From Acidobacteriota bacterium (GTDB lineage Bacteria > Acidobacteriota > Blastocatellia > RBC074): DNA of 46,184 nucleotides. Location: NCBI GenBank assembly GCA_018269055.1, contig JAFDVI010000049.1, forward strand, positions 1 through 46,184, in the 5' to 3' direction. Shown one piece after another: positions 18,748 through 26,223 of the stretch (the first letter of the stretch is position 1; every line of letters starts with the position of its first letter). The notes below the pieces were generated by a model that saw only the letters and a list, made by a program, of their open reading frames with translations, ran no database searches and had not been told where the DNA came from. The position numbers were made by a program, and so were the translations under genes.

Positions 18748-18759
18748 GAAGGAGATGAA

Positions 18760-19383
18760 ATGATTCGACGAACAATCGTTTTGATTGCCTGTCTGACGGT
18801 TTTGGTTTCGGTTGCCAGACCGCAAACCAAATCACACACCTATACCATTGTTGCGGGCGAAAGCAGTTTCTGGGTGTTCGTGCCGAAAACAGGGCTGCTC
18901 AGTGGGTTGGCTCACGATCATCAAATCGGCATCAAATCGTTCACAGGCAAAGTCGTTGTGCCCGAATCCGGCGCAAGCGGCGGTTCGCTGGAACTCAATG
19001 TGGACACAACATCATTGGTAGTGCTCGACACCAAACCCAGCGAAGACGACAAGAAGAAAATTCAGAGCAATATGCACAACGAAGTTCTGGAATCGGCGAA
19101 ATATCCGAAAGCCAGCTTCAAATCTGTTGCCGTGAGCGACCTGAAACAAACCGGCGGCGAAACCTACAATTTCACATTGAACGGAGATTTGACATTGCAC
19201 GGCATGACCAAGCGAATTGCCATTCCGGTTTCGTTGACGATCAATGCGGAGCAGCTTCGCGCCACGGGCAAATACACACTGACCCAGACGGATTTCGGCA
19301 TCAAGCCGTATTCCGCCGCTGGCGGCACGATCAAAGTCAAAAACGAAATCACGGTCAACTTCAACATCGTCGCCAAGGCTTGA
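18760..19383 (+). CDS. YceI-family secreted lipid-binding protein (copy 2)
   Basis: A 207-residue paralogue of the preceding protein, with a signal peptide (about residues 1-22). The YceI pattern is complete: SGLAHDHQIGIKSFTGKV, VLESAKYPKASFKS, FTLNGDLTLHGMTKRI and LTQTDFGIKPYS. The divergence between the copies indicates an old duplication. GAAGGAG precedes the ATG. It is probably periplasmic and may bind isoprenoid-type lipids; the physiological ligand is unknown. Confidence 0.88.
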   Translation: MIRRTIVLIACLTVLVSVARPQTKSHTYTIVAGESSFWVFVPKTGLLSGLAHDHQIGIKSFTGKVVVPESGASGGSLELNVDTTSLVVLDTKPSEDDKKKIQSNMHNEVLESAKYPKASFKSVAVSDLKQTGGETYNFTLNGDLTLHGMTKRIAIPVSLTINAEQLRATGKYTLTQTDFGIKPYSAAGGTIKVKNEITVNFNIVAKA

Positions 19384-19427
19384 GCGCAGTTCTGCTCCGG
19401 TTTCCCCAGCGGCTCAGGGAAGATTTG

Positions 19428-20195
19428 ATGATTGCACTCCGGCAGAAATGGAACCGCGCTTCATTGCTCTGGAAACGCTTTCTCGCATTTTGGCCGCGAC
19501 TCATCTTTTTGCTCATTTTCTTGTTTGCGTCTGCCGACCTTGCGTTTTCGGTCGTCATCTGGATTCAGTGCGCAAGGTGCGGGCATCGTTCGATGCAAGT
19601 GCCCTTGACGGCTGGAACCGCCACTTCTTCCGAAGGGCGACCTGCAGCGGCGAATTCGTCCACACCACCTGCCTCACCGCCGAGCGTTGGCGCAGAACCT
19701 CCTCCGCAAGAGGAACCTGGGGCGGCAATCCAATCCGCGCCATCGCCAGAAATCCCGTCTTCCCTGAAACTGGTCATTCCGGTTTCCGGAATCAAACCAA
19801 ACCAACTTCGCGACACATTCAACGAATCCCGTTCCGACGGGCGCGCTCACAATGCGATTGATATTATGGTGGCGCGCGGAACTTCGGTGCTTGCTGCCAC
19901 CGACGGTAAAATCATCAAACTGTTCACCAGTGAACGTGGCGGAATTGCCATCTATCAACTTAGCACCGACGAAAAACTGGTGTTGTACTACGCGCATCTG
20001 GAACGATATGCCGACGGCCTGGCCGAAGGACACCTGGCAAAACAAGGCGAGGTCATCGGTTACGTCGGCGACACGGGAAATGCCGGTGCGGGCAATTATC
20101 ATTTACACTTTGCGCTTTGGAACATCACCGATCCAAAACATTATTGGAACGGCGTGAACATCAACCCTTATCCGTTGTTGCGTGAATCTCAATAA
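19428..20195 (+). CDS. Membrane-anchored M23 (LytM-type) peptidoglycan endopeptidase
   Basis: A 255-residue protein. An N-terminal transmembrane anchor (about residues 18-45) and a Pro/Ala/Ser-rich linker (about 60-105) lead to a C-terminal M23 zinc peptidase domain. Both metal motifs are intact: His141-x3-Asp145 in AHNAIDIM and His225-x-His227 in YHLHFAL, with GYVGDTGNAG between. It should cut peptide cross-bridges of peptidoglycan. The ATG at 19428 has AGGGAAG upstream and is preferred to TTG at 19380. It lies 32 bases before an L,D-transpeptidase gene, which suggests a shared role in wall remodelling. Confidence 0.88.
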   Translation: MIALRQKWNRASLLWKRFLAFWPRLIFLLIFLFASADLAFSVVIWIQCARCGHRSMQVPLTAGTATSSEGRPAAANSSTPPASPPSVGAEPPPQEEPGAAIQSAPSPEIPSSLKLVIPVSGIKPNQLRDTFNESRSDGRAHNAIDIMVARGTSVLAATDGKIIKLFTSERGGIAIYQLSTDEKLVLYYAHLERYADGLAEGHLAKQGEVIGYVGDTGNAGAGNYHLHFALWNITDPKHYWNGVNINPYPLLRESQ

Positions 20196-20212
20196 AGCAT
20201 CATTGAGTTGCG

Positions 20213-20218
20213 AGGAGG
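20213..20218 (+). promoter_or_regulatory. Shine-Dalgarno AGGAGG that fixes a TTG start
   Basis: A perfect AGGAGG ends nine bases before the TTG at 20228, and no ATG or GTG is available at this spacing. It makes the L,D-transpeptidase gene a well-supported TTG starter. Confidence 0.8.
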
Positions 20219-20227
20219 CATCGGGCT

Positions 20228-21754
20228 TTGAAGAAATTATTTCTGACTGTAATTGTTCTGGTGATTCTGGTCGGCGGCGTGTGGGTGGTTAAAACACTGA
20301 TTTTGGATGTGAAACGCGATCTGGCGACCAGGGAAACGACTGTGCCGACCCAAACGGCAGCGACTCCAAGCCCTACGCCAACGCCTGTCATTGTTATCAA
20401 GGAGTTGCCAATTACCTTGCCAATGCTGGATGCGCTGTTTTTTGTTGACCTGAAACTCGTGCCGGAGCTGAAAAGCAAACTGCAATTGACCGATGAACAG
20501 ATTGCCCAGTTGCGCCAGGTCGCCCGCGAAGAAACATCTAGTTTACAGGAAGACGAAACCGACGCCGCAATCGTTTCCACAACAGCGGCGGGCGAAAAAG
20601 CGGCAACAAAGATTTCCGCTATCCTTGGCTCTGAAAAAGCGCAGCAGTTTGCGGATTTCGTAATCGAACGCTGGCAAAAAATCGGCAACAACGATGCGGA
20701 CACACTTGCCCTAAGCGAAGAGCCTTCACCTTTGCCAACCCTGTCGCCAATTGAGGTTCCGCCGAACACCAGCGCTTCGCCCGGTCCATCCCCTTCCGCC
20801 GATCCGACCAAAGTGGCGTTGATGCCCAGCGGCCCATTTGCAGCGCCATCGGATACGCGCATTGTGGTAAATGCGCCTGCCCATCGCCTGGACGTATTCG
20901 AAAACGGCCAACTCGTTAAATCCTACCTGGTCGGCATTGGCTATCCGGAATTTCCCTTACCGACCGGCATGCGCAAAGCCAGCCAGATTATTTTCAATCC
21001 CACGTGGACCCCTCCCGATGAACCATGGGTTGAATCTTCCTCGAAGGTCAAAGTCGGCCAGAAAATCGCCGCCGGGGACAAACTCAACCCGCTGGGCGTG
21101 CTTAAAATTCCCATCGGATTGCCGTCGCTGATCCACGGTGGCAAACAACCGGCCAAAATCGGTGGCTTCGCGTCGCATGGTTGCGTCGGCATGACGGACA
21201 AACAGGTGCAAAGTTTTGCCAAAGTGCTGGCGCAAATTGGCGGCGCGGAATTGACGGATGAAGAGATCGCCAAACGCGCGCAGAATCGCAAGGAAACAAA
21301 AGTCGTGAAGTTGAAAACATCCGTACCGGTTGAACTACGGTATGAGACGATGGCTGTCGAAGACGGCAAGCTGCACATTTACCGGGACGTGTATGACCGC
21401 GACACGAACGTCAAAGAGAATCTGGAAGCTTTGCTCGGCACGTACGGTGTGACGATGGAAGATTTGACCGAAGAGGAGCGCACACAGGCAATGGCTGCGC
21501 TGGAGTTGATGTCGCGCGCGCCAAGCGGCAAGACTGCCGCCGCAACATTGACCGAAGCAGAAAAGGCCGAACAACGCAAACTCAACATCGCTCGCCAGGA
21601 ATTGACGCGCCAGACAAAAGGGCGCAAAGAAGTCGTCATCGAAATTGCCGCGCTGGCTGGAAAGGGCTATCCCGCGCCGGTGGATTTGGAAACCGGACAA
21701 CCGCCCAAACCGGAAGCAGCGCCAGCGAAAACGGCAAAGGCAAAAGCCAAATAA
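20228..21754 (+). CDS. L,D-transpeptidase (YkuD domain) with long N- and C-terminal helical regions
   Basis: A 508-residue membrane-anchored enzyme. A single TM segment (about residues 4-22) is followed by a Pro/Thr linker, a helical segment with LQLTDEQIAQLRQVAREE (about 70-160, Spy/CpxP-like in character), a second Pro/Ser linker, and the YkuD domain (about 215-345). The catalytic Cys319 lies in SHGCVGM and LIHGGKQP supplies the conserved His. The canonical SHGCxR Arg is replaced by Met here. A charged helical tail of about 160 residues follows. It forms 3-3 cross-links or attaches proteins to peptidoglycan. The start is TTG with a perfect Shine-Dalgarno. Confidence 0.87.
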   Translation: MKKLFLTVIVLVILVGGVWVVKTLILDVKRDLATRETTVPTQTAATPSPTPTPVIVIKELPITLPMLDALFFVDLKLVPELKSKLQLTDEQIAQLRQVAREETSSLQEDETDAAIVSTTAAGEKAATKISAILGSEKAQQFADFVIERWQKIGNNDADTLALSEEPSPLPTLSPIEVPPNTSASPGPSPSADPTKVALMPSGPFAAPSDTRIVVNAPAHRLDVFENGQLVKSYLVGIGYPEFPLPTGMRKASQIIFNPTWTPPDEPWVESSSKVKVGQKIAAGDKLNPLGVLKIPIGLPSLIHGGKQPAKIGGFASHGCVGMTDKQVQSFAKVLAQIGGAELTDEEIAKRAQNRKETKVVKLKTSVPVELRYETMAVEDGKLHIYRDVYDRDTNVKENLEALLGTYGVTMEDLTEEERTQAMAALELMSRAPSGKTAAATLTEAEKAEQRKLNIARQELTRQTKGRKEVVIEIAALAGKGYPAPVDLETGQPPKPEAAPAKTAKAKAK

Positions 21755-21811
21755 AACCAAAATCCGCGAAGTCAGACACAGGCTCCGCCGCAACCCCTTC
21801 AGAGGCAGGAA

Positions 21812-23374
21812 ATGGCACAACGAATGATGCAGGAACCGCGAACCGTGATTGAAGTTTTCAGTCCCGCAACGCTGGAAAAACTGGGCGAAGTTCCCGTCAA
21901 TTCGCCGTTTGAAGTTCGCGCGTTCGTGGCGCGTGCGCGCGAAGCATTTCGCGTCTGGTCGGCTCTGGATGTGAAGCGTCGCGCCAACGTCTTGCTTTCG
22001 GCGCGCGATCTGTTCTTGCAACACCGGGAAGAATTGATTCAGTTGATTTGCCATGAAAACGGCAAACCCCGGCTGGAAGCGCTGATCGAAATCACTTACG
22101 TTTGCGATGTGATAACGTTTTACGCCAAACAGGCTCGGCGGTTTTTGAAGCCCCAACGCGTCAATCCGCACTTGCTGAAAAACAAAAAAGTTACGACCAT
22201 TTACAACCCGCGCGGCGTCATCGGAATGATTACGCCGTGGAATTACCCGTTGATTCTGACCATCGGCGAAGCCATTCCAGCGCTGATGGCCGGAAACGCA
22301 GTGATATTGAAACCTTCCGAATGGACGCCGCTGATCGCTCAGCGCGGAGCGGAATTGCTGCAACAGGCGTTTGCCTCTGCCGGATTGCCGCCGGAAATTT
22401 TGCAGGTCGTCAACGGGCACGGCGAAACCGGCGTCGCGCTGGTGGATGAAGCCGATATGATTTCCTTCACCGGCAGCATTCGCACTGGCAAGGCCGTCGC
22501 CGAACGCGCGGCGCGGCGATTGATTCCCGTCAGTTTGGAACTCGGCGGCAAAGACCCGATGATCGTTTTGCGCGATGCGGACATCGAACGCGCAGCCAAT
22601 GCCGCCGTCTGGGGCGCGTTCACTAACTCCGGCCAGGTTTGCATTTCCGTCGAACGCGTGTATGTCGAAGACCCCATCGCCGATGAATTCACGCGCCGCG
22701 TTGTGGAAAAAACGCGCCGGTTGCGCCAGGGCGTTGATGCTGATGAAGCCGCAACGAATAACCGCGTGGATGTCGGCGCAATCACCTTTCCCAAACAGGT
22801 CGAAACCATTGACGCGCATATCGCCGACGCCCGCGAACGCGGAGCGCAAATCTTGACCGGTGGCAAACTGGACGACATTCTTCCCGGCAGGTTTTATCAA
22901 CCGACAGTTTTGACTGGCGTGGATCATTCGATGAAAGTGATGACGGAAGAAACCTTCGGTCCGGTGCTGCCGATTATGCGCGTCAGAAATGCCGACGAGG
23001 CGCTGCGATTAGCCAACGATACGGTTTACGGATTGAACGCCAGCGTTTGGACTCGCGACACGGCCAAAGGCGAACGGCTGGCTGCAAAAGTCGAAGCCGG
23101 AATCACTTGCGTCAACGACGTGATTGCTGGCTTCGGCGTGACCGACGCGCCTTCCGGCGGGTTGAAGGAAAGCGGCATTGGTAAACGGCACGGCGCCGAA
23201 GGCATTCGCCGATTCTGCAACCAACAGGTCATCGTCACGGATCGCTTTGGCTTGAAGCGCGAAGTGATGTGGTATCCCTACACGGCTGCGACCGAACGCT
23301 GGTTTTCCCGCGTGGTCGGCGTGGTGTTTTCTTCAAAGCTATCGTCAAAACTGAAATCCTTATTCGGGAAATAG
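21812..23374 (+). CDS. Aldehyde dehydrogenase (NAD(P)-dependent)
   Basis: A 520-residue cytoplasmic ALDH-superfamily enzyme that oxidises an aldehyde to the acid. Motifs in order are GVIGMITPWNYPLI, KPSEWTPL, FTGSIRTGKAVAERAA, the general base Glu243 in LELGGKDP and the nucleophile Cys277 in NSGQVCIS, then EETFGPVLPIMRV. It resembles the succinate-semialdehyde/betaine aldehyde group, but the substrate is not determined by sequence. AGGCAGGAA precedes the ATG. The esterase gene follows after three bases, so the two are co-transcribed. Confidence 0.93.
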   Translation: MAQRMMQEPRTVIEVFSPATLEKLGEVPVNSPFEVRAFVARAREAFRVWSALDVKRRANVLLSARDLFLQHREELIQLICHENGKPRLEALIEITYVCDVITFYAKQARRFLKPQRVNPHLLKNKKVTTIYNPRGVIGMITPWNYPLILTIGEAIPALMAGNAVILKPSEWTPLIAQRGAELLQQAFASAGLPPEILQVVNGHGETGVALVDEADMISFTGSIRTGKAVAERAARRLIPVSLELGGKDPMIVLRDADIERAANAAVWGAFTNSGQVCISVERVYVEDPIADEFTRRVVEKTRRLRQGVDADEAATNNRVDVGAITFPKQVETIDAHIADARERGAQILTGGKLDDILPGRFYQPTVLTGVDHSMKVMTEETFGPVLPIMRVRNADEALRLANDTVYGLNASVWTRDTAKGERLAAKVEAGITCVNDVIAGFGVTDAPSGGLKESGIGKRHGAEGIRRFCNQQVIVTDRFGLKREVMWYPYTAATERWFSRVVGVVFSSKLSSKLKSLFGK

Positions 23375-23377
23375 CAA

Positions 23378-24298
23378 ATGCAGAAACCAAATCCGAAAAT
23401 TTACTCCGCCGTTTTCATCGCCGCCTTGAGCCTGATTGGCCTTGCCAGTGTCGCCAAAACCGATTCGCAAAGTTCGCGCGGAATTCTGATTCGCCCGGCT
23501 CCCGCCGCCGATCAGCGCATCAGTTACGGTAGTAATGAATTTCAGTACGGCGATTTGCGCGTGCCAAAAACTGCGGAAAAACATCCTGTTGCCATTGTCA
23601 TCCACGGCGGATGCTGGATGTCACAATTTGGTTTGGGTTACATGGGGCACCTCAGCGCCGCGTTGACCGAAGCAGGGTTTGCCACTTGGAACATCGAATA
23701 TCGTCGCGTCGGCAATTCCGGCGGAGGCTGGCCCGGCACGTTTGAAGATGCGGCCAAAGCGACCGATTACCTGCGCGAAATTGCCGACAAATACTCGCTG
23801 GATGTAAACCGCGTCATCGCCGTTGGCCATTCTGCCGGGGGTCATCTGGCGTTGCTGCTCGGCGCGCGCCCGCAGTTCAAAACAACCAATCCGCTTTACA
23901 CTGCCAATCCGCTAAAATTGCAGGGCGTGATTTCGCTGGCCGGCGTCACGGATTTGCGGCGCACCGGCACTGCATGCGACAAGGAAGTCATCCAATTCAC
24001 GGGCGGCGAAGCCAAAGACAAAGCGGCGATTTACGACGAAGCCTCGCCAATCGCACTGCTGCCGCTCGGCGTCAAACAAAAGATCGTTCAAGGCGAAGCC
24101 GACACGACCATTCCACCCGTGATGGCCACGGATTACGCCGAAGCTGCGAAAAAGAAGAAAGACGGCAATGTTGAACTGATCCTGGTGAAAAACGCAGACC
24201 ACTTTCAGATCGTTGACCCGAAATCTCCGGCCTGGCCCACGGTGCTGGAAGCCGCAAAGTCACTGATTGATGCAGCGGGAAAAGCAAAATCAAACTGA
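23378..24298 (+). CDS. Secreted alpha/beta-hydrolase (carboxylesterase/BD-FAE-like)
   Basis: A 306-residue esterase-type hydrolase with an N-terminal signal sequence (about residues 1-30). The oxyanion motif HGGCW is near residue 74. The catalytic triad can be read as Ser152 in GHSAGGH, Asp242 in GEADTTIP and His275 in NADHFQI. The fold and motifs match the dienelactone/feruloyl esterase-like group; natural substrates cannot be named. Its start is three bases after the aldehyde dehydrogenase stop, pointing to an operon. Confidence 0.88.
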   Translation: MQKPNPKIYSAVFIAALSLIGLASVAKTDSQSSRGILIRPAPAADQRISYGSNEFQYGDLRVPKTAEKHPVAIVIHGGCWMSQFGLGYMGHLSAALTEAGFATWNIEYRRVGNSGGGWPGTFEDAAKATDYLREIADKYSLDVNRVIAVGHSAGGHLALLLGARPQFKTTNPLYTANPLKLQGVISLAGVTDLRRTGTACDKEVIQFTGGEAKDKAAIYDEASPIALLPLGVKQKIVQGEADTTIPPVMATDYAEAAKKKKDGNVELILVKNADHFQIVDPKSPAWPTVLEAAKSLIDAAGKAKSN

Positions 24299-24327
24299 TC
24301 GAGTCAGACTGAAATTTCTTGAACACC

Positions 24328-24354
24328 ACTCACAAATTTCAGAAATTTGTGAGT
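24328..24354. repeat. 27-bp near-perfect palindrome
   Basis: ACTCACAAATTTC (24328-24340) and its exact inverse (24342-24354) flank a single A. It is AT-rich and not followed by a T-run on either strand, so a protein-binding site or the hairpin end of a mobile unit is as likely as a terminator. It lies 61 bases before the structured RNA element. Confidence 0.7.
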
Positions 24355-24415
24355 CAAAACAAAACCCATCAGCCACCCCAAAACCTCAAAAGGAGACGGC
24401 ATGATGAGGAAGTGA

Positions 24416-24560
24416 TGCGGCGGTAAACTCCAGTTGTGAAACTAGCCGGAGTAGATAGGTCAGAGGCTGGATCAGCTTGGTGTGGCTAGGCCACGTAAAG
24501 GAGACTTGTCGAGCCTGTGGCCGAAGCGCCACCGTAGGGCTTAACCCTGAATAAGAGGAG
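24416..24560 (+). ncRNA. Structured RNA element, possibly HEARO/omega-RNA-like, upstream of a hydrolase
   Basis: Five hairpins follow each other in 120 bases. ACTCCAGTT/AACT..GGAGT spans 24427-24452 with a GTGA tetraloop, GCTG/CAGC is 24466-24476, GTGGC/GCCAC is 24482-24494, a second GTGGC/GCCAC is 24517-24532, and AGGG/CCCT is 24536-24548. AGCC (24512-24515) could also pair with GGCT (24538-24541) as an alternative. No ORF of any length is present. The 3' end merges into AAGAGGAGAAG, the ribosome site of the hydrolase at 24570. Position, size and a preceding GTGA at 24412-24415 fit what is known of HEARO elements (IscB omega-RNAs), but there is no iscB here. A cis-regulatory leader is the alternative. 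The family assignment is a hypothesis. Confidence 0.45.
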
Positions 24561-24569
24561 AAGAAGTAG

Positions 24570-25256
24570 ATGGCAGAACCAATCGAGCACCGCACTGAAC
24601 AAACATTCCCTTGTTATTACGACCTGTACATTCCCGAAAGCGATACGCCGAAACCGCTGCTCATTGCATTGCATGGGTATGGCGGAGACAAAATTTCGAT
24701 GATGAAGCTGGCGAGGCGCATCAACGACAAGGATTTTGTCATCGCCGCCTTGCAAGGGCCGCATCAGCATCTGGTCATGCCAACCAAAGAATCGCCGAAG
24801 CTTGGTTACGGTTTTGGATGGCTGAGCAATTTCAAGCCGGAAGATTCTGTCGCGCTGCATCATCGGCTGGTCAATCAAATCATTGACGAACTCGGTGATT
24901 CAGGCGAAACCGACACCCACCACGTATTCCTGATGGGATTTTCGCAAGCTTGTGGTGTGAATTTTCGGTACGCCTTTACACATGCTGACCGCGTGCAAGG
25001 CGTCGTCGCCATTTGCGGAGGCATTCCCGGCGATTGGGAAGCGCAAGACAAGTATGCCAGCGGCGAAATTGATGTGCTGTTTATCGCCGCCGAACGCGAC
25101 GAGTTTTACACTCCGGATCGAATGCGGGAAAACGCCGAACGTTTGCGACGCCGCGCGCGTTCGGTCGAATTGCTGTTTTTTGATTCCAAACACGAAGTTC
25201 CGCGCGATTCGTATTCGGTGATTGACGAATGGCTGCGGAATCAACTCAACAACTGA
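24570..25256 (+). CDS. Phospholipase/carboxylesterase-type alpha/beta hydrolase
   Basis: A 228-residue cytoplasmic serine hydrolase of the PF02230-like group. LLIALHGYGGDK is the oxyanion-hole strand, Ser125 in GFSQACGVNFR is the nucleophile, the Asp lies in FIAAERDEFYTP, and the His in SKHEVPRDSY. Family members cleave acyl or thioester bonds; the substrate here is unknown. The AGAGGAGAAG ribosome site belongs to the 3' end of the structured RNA element, so that element may control translation. dapD begins four bases after the stop. Confidence 0.88.
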   Translation: MAEPIEHRTEQTFPCYYDLYIPESDTPKPLLIALHGYGGDKISMMKLARRINDKDFVIAALQGPHQHLVMPTKESPKLGYGFGWLSNFKPEDSVALHHRLVNQIIDELGDSGETDTHHVFLMGFSQACGVNFRYAFTHADRVQGVVAICGGIPGDWEAQDKYASGEIDVLFIAAERDEFYTPDRMRENAERLRRRARSVELLFFDSKHEVPRDSYSVIDEWLRNQLNN

Positions 25257-25260
25257 AACC

Positions 25261-26115
25261 ATGACAATGACAACTCTTGAAACACAGATCGAAACATTCT
25301 TTGCCACGGCCGCCTCGGATTTAACCGGGGACTTGCGCCGGCAGGCGTTGGATGCTTTTTACGCTTTCAAAACCGCGCTTAACGCTGGCGAAGTCCGCGC
25401 GGCCAGTCGCGCTACCGATGGGCGATGGCAGGTTCATCAATGGGTCAAACGCGGCATCCTGCTTGGCTTCCGGCTGGGCGCGATGGTGGATTATTCGATT
25501 GACGAAAACTTCCGTTACTTCGACAAAGAAACTTATCCGACCAAACGGTTGACAATTACAGACGGTGTTCGCGTGGTTCCCGGAGGAACCACCGTCCGCG
25601 AAGGTGCCTTCCTCGCTTCCGGCGTAACGATCATGCCACCGGCGTATATCAACGTCGGCGCGTACGTGGACGAAGGCGCGATGGTGGATTCGCACGCGCT
25701 GGTTGGCAGTTGCGCGCAAATCGGCAAACGCTGTCACATCAGCGCGGCGGCGCAAATTGGCGGCGTGCTGGAACCCGTCGGCGCGTTGCCGGTCATCGTC
25801 GAAGACGAAGTGCTGGTCGGCGGCAACTGCGGCGTGTACGAAGGAACGATTGTGCGCGAAAAAGCGATCCTGGGTTCGGGCGTGATTCTGACCGGTTCGA
25901 CGCCGTTGTTTGACGCCGTCAAAGGCGAAATTCATCGCCGCGAAGGTGACAAACCTCTGGAAGTTCCCGCCGGAGCCGTTGTTGTTCCCGGCGCGCGCGC
26001 AATCACGGTCGGTGCGGCGAAAGATTGGGGGTTGTCGGTCTACGCGCCAATCATCATCAAATATCGCGACGACAAAACCGAAGCTTCGGTCAGGCTGGAA
26101 GAATTTTTGCGATGA
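25261..26115 (+). CDS. dapD: 2,3,4,5-tetrahydropyridine-2,6-dicarboxylate N-succinyltransferase
   Basis: It catalyses the succinyl-CoA-dependent step of the succinylase route to meso-diaminopimelate and lysine. The protein has 284 residues, close to the usual 274. The N-terminal helical domain contains LDAFYAFKTALNAGEVRAAS, and WQVHQWVKRGILLGFRLG is highly conserved. The left-handed beta-helix follows from about residue 95 (GVRVVPGGTTVREGAFLASG, MVDSHALVGSCAQIG). The start is at 25261 or 25267; neither has a strong ribosome site, so it is probably coupled to the hydrolase stop four bases upstream. Confidence 0.95.
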   Translation: MTMTTLETQIETFFATAASDLTGDLRRQALDAFYAFKTALNAGEVRAASRATDGRWQVHQWVKRGILLGFRLGAMVDYSIDENFRYFDKETYPTKRLTITDGVRVVPGGTTVREGAFLASGVTIMPPAYINVGAYVDEGAMVDSHALVGSCAQIGKRCHISAAAQIGGVLEPVGALPVIVEDEVLVGGNCGVYEGTIVREKAILGSGVILTGSTPLFDAVKGEIHRREGDKPLEVPAGAVVVPGARAITVGAAKDWGLSVYAPIIIKYRDDKTEASVRLEEFLR

Positions 26116-26121
26116 AATTTC

Positions 26122-26206
26122 CAGACAGGATTTTCAGGATGTTTCGGGATTTACGTAAGGTGGAGTTGTTGACTTCAATCTTGTTGAATCTTGTAAATCC
26201 TGTCTG
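26122..26206. repeat. Inverted repeat of the CAGGATTT-type
   Basis: CAGACAGGATTTTCAGGAT (from 26122) and the inverse of CAGACAGGATTTACAAGAT (ending 26206) face each other across about 40 bases. Matches continue with interruptions inwards. It fills the dapD-thiL gap and ends shortly before the thiL start. Confidence 0.65.
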
Positions 26207-26223
26207 ATTTCCGGTTGGTTGCG

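Noticed and set aside
21335..22927. 530-residue ORF on the minus strand
   Set aside because: It lies opposite the clearly real L,D-transpeptidase and aldehyde dehydrogenase genes and shows only mirrored codon bias.
24416..24560. tRNA gene, group I intron or group II intron
   Set aside because: No acceptor stem with T-loop, no conserved group I core and no domain V-like hairpin can be found.
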